Positions 42,536 to 53,934 of a stretch of 64,000 nt of DNA are shown here, one piece after another. Below the pieces are notes generated by a model. The model was not told the DNA's origin, made no database searches, and was given only the letters and a program-made list of their open reading frames with translations. The translations under genes and the position numbers were made by a program. The DNA is taken from contig CM020618.1 in the NCBI GenBank assembly GCA_009829735.1, positions 16,353,346 through 16,417,345 on the forward strand. Direction: 5' to 3'. How positions within the stretch are numbered: position 1 is the first letter of the stretch; every line of letters begins with the position of its first letter. The stretch comes from Pyropia yezoensis (lineage: Eukaryota > Rhodophyta > Bangiophyceae > Bangiales > Bangiaceae).

Positions 42536-42540
42536 GTGGT
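42536..42540. repeat. Target-site duplication of element A (right copy)
   Basis: GTGGT matches 3514-3518. Confidence 0.85.
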
Positions 42541-42979
42541 GCATGTCGGCGTGGCGTCGGCGTGACGTCGGCGACGGTGAGGTGGGGCACGGGCTGTCAA
42601 TCGTGGACGCTCGACTTGTTATTGATCAATCGTTTAATTTCGGAACCGATCGTCAATACAATGATGAAGCTTGGGCGGTCGATTGGTATTCGTTTGTATA
42701 CCAGGTGGTATATAAACGAACACGATACAATTGAATAGTTACTGTATTATTATACGTGCCGAATTTTGGCCGATCCGAACAAGAACACAAGCACATGAAC
42801 ACGAGATTGAGCCAATGGCGTGCCAGTGTCCTGGAAGTAACCAATAGCGTGCTGTGGCGCTCAGATCCTTGAAAGCATTTTATTGGCTGCGGCGACTGTG
42901 AGTCCCTAACTGAGCGCTGATTGGTTAGAACACTTCTCTTTTGTAGTCCGATCTCGGTCCTATCTCCTCCATTCAGCAA
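42541..42979. other. Non-coding flank with several CCAAT motifs
   Basis: No gene is seen. CCAAT or its complement ATTGG occurs at least four times between 42810 and 42930. Before element A inserted, this stretch was directly upstream of the CENP-B-like gene and may have been its promoter. Confidence 0.4.
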
Positions 42980-42981
42980 TA

Positions 42982-43189
42982 CAGTCAGTATTGGGCAATG
43001 TCACGGCCCATGGCATGGCTGACACAACTGTATTCCTTGCCCACCCCATTGCTATTTTTGGCAACGATCGACGTTTATTGCAGGCCTTTGTAAGGCCATG
43101 ATCGCCGATCGATCGTGACTGAGTATTGTCACAGACGTGACAATAATTTTGCGGATATTATCCAGTCAGACAATACCCAATACAGACTG
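42982..43189. mobile_element. Pogo/Tigger-like MITE
   Basis: It is 208 bp, starts CAGTCAGTATTGGG and ends CCCAATACAGACTG. The ends form inverted repeats matching in 18 of 21 positions. TA lies on both sides (42980-42981 and 43190-43191). CAGT ends with TA duplications are the hallmark of the pogo/Tigger group of Tc1/mariner elements. There is no ORF inside. Confidence 0.75.
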
Positions 43190-43191
43190 TA

Positions 43192-43429
43192 GATGTATCA
43201 ACTAGCACACCCGCGTCGAAGGCAGGGAGCAACTATCGTGGCGCCACGCTCAGCCGTGTCGTGGTGGTGTCACTTGATCATGTCACTTGAAATAAATTGC
43301 GACGAATTGGCTGATGTCCGCTGACGACGCCACCCGCGGCGGGTCCGCCGGCGGCGTCACTGGCGGCGGCCGCCGGCGCAGCAGCGGCGCCGCGGGCGGG
43401 ATGTGGGCGGCGGCGCCCGGTAAGGACGA

Positions 43430-43464
<35 letters not shown>

Positions 43465-44600
43465 GGCGGCGGCGGCGGCCGGCGCGGCCGCACGGCCGTG
43501 TCAGCGGCGGCGGGGATGGCCGGGGCGGCGGCGGGGCACCGCCGCCGCGCACGTGGTGTCGGGGAACGACGGCTCGTCGGGGGCGGCGAGGTGCGTCGGC
43601 TTTGGCCTCAACGGCCAGTCGGGGGGGGGGGGGGGGGGGCCGCGTGGGGGCCCCGGGCATCGTGGGGACTGCAGCCGGTGGCGGCGGGTGATGGTACAGA
43701 CAGAGTGCATTGTGTATCCGACTATGTCAGGCTCGGTTATATCCGGACCCGTATCTGTATTGCTGCTCCCTTAATATTCATTAATGGCGACAATAACGAG
43801 AGCAGGCCAATGGCATGCTGAAGATCGTCTCCAAGCGACTTTCTCCGCTCATGCGCCGTATCAAGATCCTTGAGCGCTAAGGCCGCTCATAAATGGGGTT
43901 TGACACGGCAGCTGATGTGCATCAGTTTTCGCTCAAAACTGATCGTGTGAGCGAGGGAGGCCAGTCTCGAGTGCGTAGCCTCGCCCGCTCTCTGATTGGT
44001 CAGTGCGTGATCCGGATCGGGGCTCGCTCTGCTGCACTGCGCCTGCTCCCAGCTGATTGCCTGGCAGCTCCACAGAACCGGCGCGGACTTCGTCTGTAGC
44101 TTGATCCCCACTCTACCCCCGCACTGTGTGGCCGCCGTTGTCTTCGCGCACCGCGTGTGCTGCGACGGGCGCGGCTGAGTGGCACCACTCTCGTCGGGGA
44201 GGTGGTGGTGGATGCGGCCGTTGCGCGGCGGCGCCTGCGTCCTGGACGTCGCCAACGGCGCACGCGGCGACGACAGGTAACACCACAGCTCGACTTTGCC
44301 GCCACTCCGCCAGCTAAGCGGCTGGTTCTTGACGTGCATCTCAACAAACGCGCGGCCGGTGAATGGGTGGGGTGGAACGGGAGGAGGGTCGGTGTGAAGG
44401 GCAACACCTGGCTCGAACTGGGCGCTCTTTGTAATATGGAGCAGGCTGTTAATGAGTCGTTGCCTTCCGTCCCTTCCTCTCCGATCATCGCTTTTTGTAG
44501 CGGCGACCCAGCGCGTGTTCTATCAGCGCTTGGTTCATCGGGATATGTTTACTACGGACACAATATTGCTTGACAACACCCCGCGCAAGAGGAGGCCGCA
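43192..44600. other. Region without a supported gene; poly-G tracts
   Basis: Long G runs lie at about 43430-43463 and 43620-43639, inside very GC-rich low-complexity DNA. Open frames here are compositional. Further CCAAT motifs lie near 43810 and 43995. A plus frame at 44157-44573 (138 codons) is open but resembles nothing I know. Confidence 0.5.
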
Positions 44601-47600
44601 CTAGCTCGCGCCGCCAGCCACGTCTCTCTCGTGCAAGCGCACCCCACCAGAAGGGAGAAAAGCATTGAGCATGTACCGCTGGTCGCGGACGTCTCGGTCA
44701 GCTCCCCCAAGCTCGACTGGGAGGGCCCCAACGCCGCGTCGCAAAAACAAGTCAGCAAAGTCTGGCACGACGTGCACGACGCGGTGCCACCTGTTAACGG
44801 GCACACACAAAAGGCGGACACTGCCGGCACCAGCGCCGGGACCGGGAGTGGTACTTGGCAGCCACGCCCAGCGCAGGTGGGTGCACCCACGGCTTGTCAA
44901 AGGCCCATCTGACACACCAGTGCGCACCATCTCAGCAACAATGGCAAAGTCCGCGTCCTGCAGGCGCAGCAGAGCCCTCACCTGCCCAAAGCGCTCTGAC
45001 GTATCATCTCCATCGTCCCTGCAGCGGAAGGCAATAGAATCGTACCAGGCACCGCCACGGTACTGCGGCGTGGCCCTCACCAGCTGGCGCTCTTGAAAGC
45101 CGCCAGGCACACGCGTCGCAAAGTGCATGTAGGTCATCACACGCACGCGGTCCGCCTCAGACAGCCCCAGCAAGTCACCAACAGCGGACAGCCCCGGCGA
45201 GGATGCCAAATGCGCCACCTTCACCTGCCGCAGGTACGCGCCAACCGGGCGCGGAAGCAGGTCTTGAGCAGCAACACGTGCACCACCAGCAGAAGGGGGT
45301 GCGGTGCCAGGGGTGGGGGGGCGGACAGCATCGCCGGTGGCGTCCACCGCCATGAAGTCGGTGTCCACGTCCGCCGCGCCGCGGCCATTGTCGACGGCGT
45401 CCGAGCCTTTCATGTCGCTGTCACAGTCGTCCTCGCCGCTGCCACTCACAGCTGGGCCGTCCGCCGAAACCGCAGCACGCGCCGCCTGGTTGCGCCGCAG
45501 CACCGACCGCGACCCGTTCGAATGCCGCACAAGCTGACGGAGGTAGCCCAACTTGCTCTTGTTTGTCCGCACGTAGTGCCGCTTGTCCTATTTGTGCTTC
45601 TGCTCATTTAGACTGTTGTCGCCGTTCATGGGGTTGCCGTGGAGCCGCACTGCCTCGAGAAGGTGAGCCAGGAGCTTGTGCACCTTTGTAGTGTGCAGCG
45701 GCCCCAAAATGGGGACGGCGTAGCACAGAACGAACTCCTGCGCCTGCTTCGCAATCCCTTCACCCTCCGCCAGAGTCATTGGGGATGCCACTGCCGCACC
45801 CAAGTGGCGCGTGATGCGCCCAACGAGGAGGGCGTACTCTGCAAACATTGCAGTGATGGCCGCGTGAGGAGGGGTGTCCGGGAACGCCCGACGATAAGCA
45901 GCCCATTCAAACTTGGTGTTGGATTGGGCGGCGCTCATATCCTCCTTGTCGACCCCGTCGTTGGTGCGTGCGGCACCCAGTTCCTCCTCGTCTCCAGGCA
46001 TAGCTGCATCCTCCCCGGCATTGATGCTTCCCCAAAGGCCGCCAAGGAGCTCGCGCGCGGGGTCGGCGTCCTGCGCGGGCTGACCATCTCCCCCAGCAGC
46101 AATGCAGCACTCGCTTCTTCATCCTCGTCGCAGGAGACGCCGCTGCCAGCATTATTAGGCGTCTCAGGCACACTTGGTGCGGCAGTGCGATTCACGGTTG
46201 CAGCAGCGGAGGCGCCTGCGGCGTCCGTTTGAGGGGCTGGAGAAGCAGGCTGCTGGACGGCAGCTGGAGGTGGGGCCTGCTTGGCGGGCTTGCGGCGGCC
46301 CCGGTCAAAGATGCCGGCCACCAAGAAAGGCAAGATCCACACACCCTGCCGCTGCTCCCTGCCAGTGAAGGTCGATTGCTTGTCCTTTGCAGACATATCG
46401 TAGCTGCAGAGCACACAAACCGAATTGCAGAGAGCATACACAATGCACCACCGCGCGACATGACTGAAGACGAGGGATGTTAGACCATTCCTACACACTG
46501 TTTCAGCTCATCATGAGCTGTACTGCTTGCAGCCACTCACCCGTACACTGCTTGCCATCTGACTTAGCATACCATGTGAAGATATGCTCGGGTAGTGGAG
46601 TAACCGCGCCCAGTACTTACTCCGACCCGGCGAGCGTCGCTCGGCAGCGCCGCCCAAGAAACTGCAGCCGCCCATTGGACTCCGCGTACGTGGCCACAAG
46701 GGAGCCGCACAAAGGGTCGTGACCGTCGCACAGAGAAGGAAATATTTGCCCCAAGCGGTGCACGAGCAGGCGGGTGACGCCGAGGTCAAGCACCTGCACA
46801 TTGCGTCACAATCAAGCCAGAAGAGAGTAAGAAGACAGCGCACACAGAGGCCGTTAGGTACAACATGACGCGCAGAAAGCGAATAACATAGACATGACAG
46901 AAGCACATGGACGCAAACAGGCAGGGCATGAAGCGTACGTGGAGGACATCGAACCCGATGATCTTGTACAGCAAGAAGGGCGCCGTCGTCAGGCCGCCCA
47001 TGGCCGCCAGTGCCGGCATGTAGCTATTGACGCCCAGGGCCTTTTCGATATGCAGCCTCCGTTGACGCTCACGCCCGTGCAGCAGGTGCGTCGCGGCCTC
47101 CAGCTGGGGGTGCAACGTAATAAGGATGGTCCGCTCCATGGCAGTCAGTGCAGACGGCGCAGACAGCGACATCAGTGGCGTGTCGCACGTACTGCACGGC
47201 TTAGAACATTGCCCGGGCTTTAGGCACAGCACGGAACGCTCCTCTGGCTGGTCGCAAATGTACATCAGGATGCGCGGGAACGCGAGGAGCTCCCGGCCGT
47301 CGGCAGCCGCAAAGGTGGCGCCGTTATGGCTGGCATTGATCAAGTCGCGCAGTGCGAGGTAGAGCACGCGCTGCAGAATGCCAATGCGCCGCTGCTTTGA
47401 CTGTTCCGCGCCGCCAGACCCCTTCTCCGTCGCCACGGATGGTACGTAGGCAATGGTGATCCACTCCTCGTCGTCAGCTTCCACATTGACAATCCTTATC
47501 CGCACAGGGTACAGCTTGTGGGCTACAAGCACAATCAATACCACGAGAAGAGCAGCAATATTCCTGGGACGTGAGGCAACCGTTTACGATTGTGCGGTGG

Positions 47601-48774
47601 CGATCGTTGTCGTCCTTACTTCAAGGGATAGAAGAGTTTGTCATGCCTCTCTCACGACAACACAAGTACCCACCACGCCGCACGACAGCGTCGGAGCTCT
47701 CCAACGTACCACCAGACCAAGACACCACACTGCTGTCGCTTTAGATGTAGATGGCCAAGACAAAAGCGGACCGCCCGTGCCCGGCAACGACCTCAGCTTC
47801 ACACAGACGGAAGGCGTCGCCGTCCAGTGGCCCCTCCCGCTTGTCAGTCGGCTCGGACACAGAGTCTCCACCGCTCCAAAGCCGTACCTTCCTGGCTCCC
47901 TGCAAGAACCTCGATCCCTGGCGCAGCGCACTGCGGATGAATGCCTCCACCTCCATGCCACCCTCCGTGATGCTGCAGCTCATCCAGCCGTCCTCAATGA
48001 CCACGCGGTCGATATCATCCGCGAGCGCTTGCCGAAAGGCGTGAGGGGACTTGAATGATTCCCGAAGAGACACACTGGTGCCGTCGTCGCCAGACGCACC
48101 CGGCATTGCTCCCAAAACAGCAAGAGGTGGTACAGCCTGGTCTGGTCCTGTTGGCTTAGGTTGAGCGTCAGTACGAAGTCCTCCAAGAGGCGCAGGCGCT
48201 CCGTGTCAAACTGGCCGGCGCGGGCGCGCTTGCGCTGGCGGATCAGCGGCTGCAGCCTCTCGTGGTCCGAGAACCGCTCGTAGAACGCGCGAATTTGGGT
48301 GACCAACGAGGGGTAGCGAACCTCCTCGTCGTTGCCGACGGCCCCCTGGGCAGCGGCCTCGGCTGTGGCAAGCCGCCGCCGCTTGCGGCGGAAGGGGGAC
48401 GCCTCCACGACCTCCCCAGCGGCGGCAAGAAGGACCGCCAGGTCTGGGTCAAGGTCGTCGTCGCCAGCAGCGGCCGCATCAGCGTCCTGCTCGCCCCCAG
48501 CGCCATGGACAGCAGGCCTGCCAGCAGCAGATCCTACACCGCTGGCGTCTTGGCCACTGATGTCCGCACGCGAGCCATCCCCGCGACCTTGAGGAGCTTG
48601 TAGCACAGGTCCGGCGTCTGGATGTAGAGGTGGCGCTCGCCGGCGAGAAGCCCCCAAAGAGGAGTTGCCAAGGTGAAAAGTGCGTTGGTGGTGGGTGAGG
48701 TTGCCAAGCGTGGAGAAGGGACGACCGCAGATGAGACATTGAAAGTGCTTGCGGGTGGGAGGGACGTCAGACAT
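44601..48774 (-). pseudogene. Plavaka/KDZ-like DNA transposase gene, several exons, one in-frame TAG
   Basis: Read on the minus strand, the blocks are as follows. At 48774-47980 a C2H2 finger (CLIC ... H ... H) is followed by an acidic linker and LNLSQQDQTRL. At 47544-46939 there is the core with ICDQPEERSVL and a CX2C (CSTCD). At 46793-46617 comes LDLGVTRLL. Near 46400 STFTGRE occurs. At 46001-44601 are KVHKLLAHL, NSLNEQKHK and a C-terminal domain (RGGAWYDSIAF ... FGQVRALLR). A clean intron joins the second and third blocks: donor at 46938 (GTACGC) and acceptor CAG at 46794, 145 bp, turning DVLHV plus LDLGV into a continuous motif. TAG at 45588-45590 interrupts a conserved stretch. Other introns are likely but unresolved. 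It probably encoded a cut-and-paste transposase. The family assignment rests on motif resemblance only. Confidence 0.5.
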
Positions 48775-48822
48775 TGTCCCCGCGGCGCATGGCACAGACA
48801 CCTCCAGGCCGAGCAAGTCCAC

Positions 48823-50470
48823 GCCGTCGTCGCCAGAGTGCAGGAGGAAGGTGGAAAGCCGACGAGTGTATCAACAAAAGCGCTGCCGCCCACTTCAAGC
48901 CACGCCACGCCACACACTCCCCCTCCCACACCAGGTCTCAAGCTCCCCATCGTCAGCATCCGACCGGATACGCGTACCCTCCCCAACGCCACGGCAGCCA
49001 CTAGTATTCGCCGCCCAGTAGCGTCAGCGCAGAAAAAACGCAGCGACAACGCAGAAGAAAACGCCGTGGCCTGCAAATCAAAAGAAGTGGAGGCGTACCC
49101 TGGGAACAAACGAGACACCAGCAAGGCGCTGTAAGAGACAGTCCCAAAAAGCCAGCCGAGACACTGACACAAGAGGGAGACCTCCTGAACTCTCGCACGA
49201 ACCCTCTGCCACTCCCCACCATCTAGGGCTCCGCCCACGTACAGTGCGCAGAGTTACCGGGCCATACCAATGTGATGACACGATACGACGGTGCTTAGCC
49301 CAGCTCGCATCGTGGACGAGGGGGCGTGTACAGACGAGCCAGGGCACGGGGCGTGTCGTCTGCGGCGGACGCGGGAGAGTGGCCGATATGTCCAGGCTGC
49401 GGGACACTCCCAAGGTCAGAGCAGACCATGGTCAACCGGCACGTGTACGCCCCTGGAGAGGAGAAGATAACGGCCAGGTGCAGCCAGAAAGGCGAAGAGG
49501 GCCTCCGACACCGCAACGAGCACGACCAGAAACGCCAGCCGTCACGAGGTCGGACAGACCGCTCGACACCGCATCACCACCGCTCGGGCGGGGAGATCCT
49601 GTCGTTGCAGGGCCTGTCGTCCGCCACGGCGATCACAGGCATATCTGTGGATGACGTATTTTCGTCAGCCACTGCGACTTCAAGTACGCAACAAAACTGT
49701 CAAGAGATCAACTACGGCGGCCCTGCAGATACACAGGCAGCGATCTCAAGCAGCTGAACAACGGCACACCGTGGTCATGGGACTACTTTCGCACGACTGC
49801 AGGCAAATTTCTGAAGCACTGTCAGCTACGACTTAAACTCCAGTGTACCGCGCGCTGCCGAGAAATCGTCTCAACCGCTCTGGCCTCTCCAGCAAAGCGG
49901 ATCCACCGGGCCCGCTCAAGCCGGCACGCGGCTCCCGATCACAGGAACAGCAGCGAGCGGAAGCGACCCGCGACCGCCGATCCGCCTCGAACCGGGCCCA
50001 CGCCCGGCCGCGTTCTGTTCCCGCCCGCCGTCGTCGACGGTGTGGTTGCGCCTTGGCGTGTCCATCCGTGCCCTGGCGTCTGGGTTGGGGGGTGTCTCGC
50101 GGCTCAGGCGCGACTTTGTGTTGCGCTTGCGCCACGGCATCGCCAGCCTGGCTCGCTTGAGCACGCCTCCACGGCGCCCTCGATGCTTCACCCCGTCGGC
50201 ACGCTGCAAGCGCGCGGCCCTACGGAGATTTTCTTTCCCCGGCGCCTGGCTGCCAGGCTGCCCACCATGCCGTCTTAGGCATGGTCAAGCGGATCAGGTA
50301 TGACTGGCCGCCTATGGATGCCTTTCTGTTTGGCTGCGCGAGCGTCGGTGCCTTCAACGGTGCCGTTCCGACGACTGTGTGTTGGGACGAGCCCCCTGCT
50401 GTGCTGGTGGCCGCTTTGGTTGTCCTGTGGCGGGCGGACAGAGGCGCCGCCCGGCGTTGGATCAGAGAAC
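48823..50470. other. Intergenic region, no supported gene
   Basis: Short overlapping frames on both strands look compositional. I see no RNA gene and no clear terminal inverted repeat for the transposase gene to the left. Confidence 0.4.
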
Positions 50471-50473
50471 GCA

Positions 50474-50479
50474 GTATAA
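50474..50479 (+). promoter_or_regulatory. TATA-like box upstream of the 667-residue ORF
   Basis: TATAAG lies about 170 bp before the ATG at 50647. It argues for that ATG over the in-frame one at 50281, which would lie upstream of the promoter. Confidence 0.4.
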
Positions 50480-50646
50480 GACGACTGCGTCGGCAGCCTT
50501 TGCCGTTGTGTTCACCTCCTCACCTTTGCACATGCCGTCGTCCTCGCTTTTCTTGTCAAAGCTTCCACCCGCCCAAGCGTTCTGCCCGTGTCCACATCCT
50601 GCCGCAAACCCATCTACTGCCTCCACCTTTAACCCTTTCTCAGACA

Positions 50647-52650
50647 ATGACGCGCTCTAAGCGCCCAGCTAACCCGGTCGGTGGTGGCCGTGCTGCTGGT
50701 CAGCGCCGTCGTGTTGCCGCTGCGTCCCCGACTGCTCGACAGGGCATTGCCCCCGATAATGCCGCACGTCAAGAGAAGGACGAGATGCGCTTGGCGGCTG
50801 AGGTGGGGCGGGCTGCCGCCGCTGCTATGGGTGCGGCCGGTGTGCGTGGTGCTGCAGGAGTGGGCGACGGTCTCCACGCTCCTCCTCCTCTCGCGGCAGC
50901 TGCTGCGGCCGGCGGCTCTTCGGGTGCTGCCGGCGCGGCTGGGGTCAGCCCTCTTGGTTCTGCTAGCGCGCCCGTGCCTGGCTCTTCAGGTGCTGCAAGC
51001 GCGGCTGCCGCTGAACGTAGCAGTGCTCCTGACGGCAGTCTCGTGGCAGTCCCGGCTACGCGATCCCGTTCCCGGGGCAAGGGAAAGAAAGTAGTGACTC
51101 CTTCCCGTGCGGTTGCCCCTCCGGCTGTGCCATCAACGCATGTACTTGATATTCTTCCCATGATGGACGACACAACTGCCTCGCTGGCGGCTGCCACCGC
51201 CAGCACCCTCACCACGGAAGCAGGTGGCAGCTCTGCCGGTTCGACTGTGCCACAGGTAGCGCGCGGCGCCGCTGAGGCGCTGCCACTGCCCGACGGCGGC
51301 GTGATTCCCGTCGCCGTGCATGGACCGCCAGACGAGCCTGCGTGCCCGGACCGAATTGTTGCTGCATTATCAACGGCGCCTCCGCCGTCTCTGAACGAAG
51401 AGCCCCCGCTCTCATCCTCGGCCCGCACGGCGACGGCCTCTGCGCCGGGACCGTCCGGGGGGTCGGCGCGTGCAGCACCTCTGGCAGACGCCGCCGTTGC
51501 GGGGCAAGCGCCGCCGTCCCTGTCGTCGGCACCAGCCGTTGGCTTCTCTTCGGGGGCAGCCACTTCGGCGCGTGGCGCGGACATGCTGTCCGAGGCTGTT
51601 GCACGCGGGATCTCTCCCCTGCGTGAAGATCTGCAGCGGGTGAACACGGCGCTAGGTGAGCTGACACAGGAGGTCCGCCATCTGCGTATGGGTCACGAGA
51701 CGCTGGCCCGTGGTCATGAGCGCGTGGTCATGACGATGACGGTCGTGCGCGGCGACATCTCAAAGGCGTTTGACGACCTTACCGCCAGTTTTGAGAGCCT
51801 CAGCACCAAGGTTGGCAGAGGCGTCGGCGCGACCGAGGCCAGCGACGCGTCGTCCAAGGTCGCCGTCATCAAGCAGCTAGCTCGCAGCCGCCTGATTGAG
51901 CGCACGGGCAGCGCCACAACCAGCAAAGATGTGTGCATCTGCACTTCCCGCAGCTGGGAAGAGTACGTCGGCATTGCCGCCCGTGTGTTGGGCGTGGACA
52001 AGGCCGAGGCGTCCAGCTGGCTGCTGGCGTACTGTGACATGCCCGCTCGTAAGGGCGCATCAGAAGTGAAGAGCGTGCGCAGGTGCACGCGTATTCTGCG
52101 TATCAAGGCGCACGTCATGTACCAGTGGAAGGACGTCGTCACGTCGGCCTACTTTTTAGCCCTCGGCATCTCTCGTCAGGAAATCACCCGTCAGCAAGCG
52201 CTTCTACTCCTCGATAACATGGCCTACCTTGTGTCGGTGCGCGGATTCCCGGCCGTCGTTTGCGCGGTGGAGGCGCTGCTTTTTCTTCTCGGTTCAGGCG
52301 GGCGAGTGGACCAGCCCGTGAATGTGGGCGACTTCAAGACGGTCAACTGCTCCATTGGGCACGTGGCGCTTGTGACTTCCTTCGTGCGCGTCATACTTGA
52401 GGTGGCCGCGGGTCTGCGCTTGGCGCGCGGCGGGGTGAGTGAGGGCATCCACGACGTATGGGTGCAGGAGCTCCCCCGAGTCGACGGCGCTCTCCACCGC
52501 GACGTGAACGCGCACAATGGGCTGCGCCTCGTCGACGGTGCGGACCCGGACCGTGGCCAGGTGGCTCCTGATGATGGGGAAGAATCGTCGGTTGACGAAT
52601 CGGAGGATGCCGCCGTTGGCGGCGGGGACGGCAGTGCCGGTGCGCAGTGA
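50647..52650 (+). CDS. Hypothetical protein with coiled coil and conserved-looking C-terminal domain
   Basis: The frame has 667 residues from the ATG at 50647 and ends in TGA. The longer frame from 50281 has a Pro/Arg-rich start that does not look coding. Residues 1-320 are Ala/Gly/Ser-rich with a basic patch (RSRSRGKGKK), possibly a nuclear localisation signal. Residues ~325-400 have heptad-like spacing (LREDLQRVNTALGEL) and are probably a coiled coil. Residues ~420-600 look globular (SWEEYVGIAARVLGV, CTRILRIKAHVMYQW). The C terminus is acidic. I do not recognise the family. The layout of a disordered N terminus, coiled coil and compact C-terminal domain recalls Gag-like or LINE ORF1-like proteins, but no zinc knuckle or neighbouring RT is present. 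Confidence 0.55.
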   Translation: MTRSKRPANPVGGGRAAGQRRRVAAASPTARQGIAPDNAARQEKDEMRLAAEVGRAAAAAMGAAGVRGAAGVGDGLHAPPPLAAAAAAGGSSGAAGAAGVSPLGSASAPVPGSSGAASAAAAERSSAPDGSLVAVPATRSRSRGKGKKVVTPSRAVAPPAVPSTHVLDILPMMDDTTASLAAATASTLTTEAGGSSAGSTVPQVARGAAEALPLPDGGVIPVAVHGPPDEPACPDRIVAALSTAPPPSLNEEPPLSSSARTATASAPGPSGGSARAAPLADAAVAGQAPPSLSSAPAVGFSSGAATSARGADMLSEAVARGISPLREDLQRVNTALGELTQEVRHLRMGHETLARGHERVVMTMTVVRGDISKAFDDLTASFESLSTKVGRGVGATEASDASSKVAVIKQLARSRLIERTGSATTSKDVCICTSRSWEEYVGIAARVLGVDKAEASSWLLAYCDMPARKGASEVKSVRRCTRILRIKAHVMYQWKDVVTSAYFLALGISRQEITRQQALLLLDNMAYLVSVRGFPAVVCAVEALLFLLGSGGRVDQPVNVGDFKTVNCSIGHVALVTSFVRVILEVAAGLRLARGGVSEGIHDVWVQELPRVDGALHRDVNAHNGLRLVDGADPDRGQVAPDDGEESSVDESEDAAVGGGDGSAGAQ

Positions 52651-53257
52651 GTTGGCCGTGCGCGTGAGGGGTAGGAGCGCAGCGGGAAGATTAAGGCGAG
52701 GGCTGTCCCGCGCACCTCAGCACATCTTCTCTTTCTGTCTGTGCTCGGTGTCGTGCGTGTACACGCGTGCCGTACTCCTCCCGTTCTGTGTGAGGTCGTT
52801 TGCTTCGTAGCCTTGTCTCTGTTTTGTTGTACACCCGGAAGTGCGTGAGCTCGCGCGTGGGCGGCGCCTTGCGGGGGGTGGTGGTGTGTAGTGATGCATT
52901 GGTCGCAGCGACTGCCGGTTGTGACGCTCTGCCGGCGATGGTGGCTGCCCGGGGTGGCGGGGGGGAGTGCCGCGCTGCCGGCGGCGGCGCCTTGTGCGCG
53001 GTGGTGGTAGGTGGTGCCGCTTAGTCGGCAGCGAGTGTGTGTAGTGGCACCCTGCCGGCGACGGTGGTGGGCCGGGGGTGGGGGCGGGGACTGCAACCCT
53101 GCCGGCGGCCGTCGGTGCGCCGGCGGTGGCGGCGCGCTGGCGCCGCCGGGCGCCGTCGCCGGGGCAGTGGCCGCCGATCCGAGCCGGCCTGGCACAGGCG
53201 CTGCTCCCATAAATTGATGCATTTTCATTGGCGCAGTCCCTGTCGCTCAGGGTCGGA
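52651..53257. other. GC-rich non-coding region with degenerate tandem units
   Basis: Between 52900 and 53150 units around CTGCCGGCGACGGTGG recur imperfectly at least four times. CAGCTGATGCCG occurs twice at 53259-53295. No gene is seen. Confidence 0.4.
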
Positions 53258-53881
53258 TCAGCTGATGCCGCATCCGAGCGAGTCAGCTGATGCCGTATCA
53301 AGAGTGGTCAACTTCAGCTCAAGACCTGGAATCTGATGCATGTCGTTTGGCGCTCGAAATCCGCGTCTTGAGCAGAAAAAGTCGCTTGGTGACGATGGTG
53401 CACCCCGAACCAAAGACTGCTCCGCGTTGTGGTGAGTGCAGTGCGTTCTAAGATTGTTTGTTGAACTTCTGACCACATCGTCAAGGGAACAGGCATCACA
53501 CACGGGTATGTAGGTTTTGGCAACACGCCCAGGGGAGTGCTGCAAAGAGCACGCCTGGTGCGTGATCGGCCACGGCATAGGGCGCGGTCCGCTCTCACGC
53601 CCACCCCGAAGAGGGCGAGCTATTTGGCAGGATGTGACAGATAAATACTTTACGGCGAAATATACAAATTCAAAGTTGATAACGTCGGGGAAGGTAAACA
53701 ATCTCGCTGGCATGAGATCGATGATGTCGTCGTCTGAGACGCCGGTAATGTCTACGTGGCACCTCTGCCTGGGAGAAACACTACAGGGTACTAGACTGTT
53801 TAAAAACATTCCTGCCTGACAGTCTATCAGCCGAAAATAACACCAAAACTTTGAAGGATTAATTCTGTATCTGGACCACAA
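53258..53881 (-). CDS. Unrecognised open frame, 207 codons
   Basis: It is open from the ATG at 53881 to TGA. Its composition is not like that of the GC-rich host genes nearby. It is richer in Ile, Phe and Cys, and no domain is recognised. It could be a remnant of a mobile element or a chance frame in this less GC-rich stretch. Confidence 0.2.
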   Translation of the reverse strand: MWSRYRINPSKFWCYFRLIDCQAGMFLNSLVPCSVSPRQRCHVDITGVSDDDIIDLMPARLFTFPDVINFEFVYFAVKYLSVTSCQIARPLRGGRESGPRPMPWPITHQACSLQHSPGRVAKTYIPVCDACSLDDVVRSSTNNLRTHCTHHNAEQSLVRGAPSSPSDFFCSRRGFRAPNDMHQIPGLELKLTTLDTASADSLGCGIS

Positions 53882-53934
53882 TAGGCCATGTCATGGCCTC
53901 AATAGGAAAGCGTAACATGCCCGAAACATAGAAA

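Noticed and set aside
43278..43710. Pro-rich or Gly-rich frames on both strands.
   Set aside because: They are created by the poly-G tracts and GC-rich low-complexity DNA.
34295..45590. Many in-frame stops in otherwise intact frames are TAG (three in B3 pol, one in each B gag, one in the transposase gene), hinting at TAG recoding.
   Set aside because: TGA stops also occur in B1 gag (12006) and the A aORF (29520). The transposase frame itself seems to end in TAG, and single substitutions in decaying elements explain the pattern.
48823..50280. Terminal inverted repeats for the transposase gene or an RNA gene.
   Set aside because: I looked for matching ends on both sides and for tRNA-like folds and found none that I could support.
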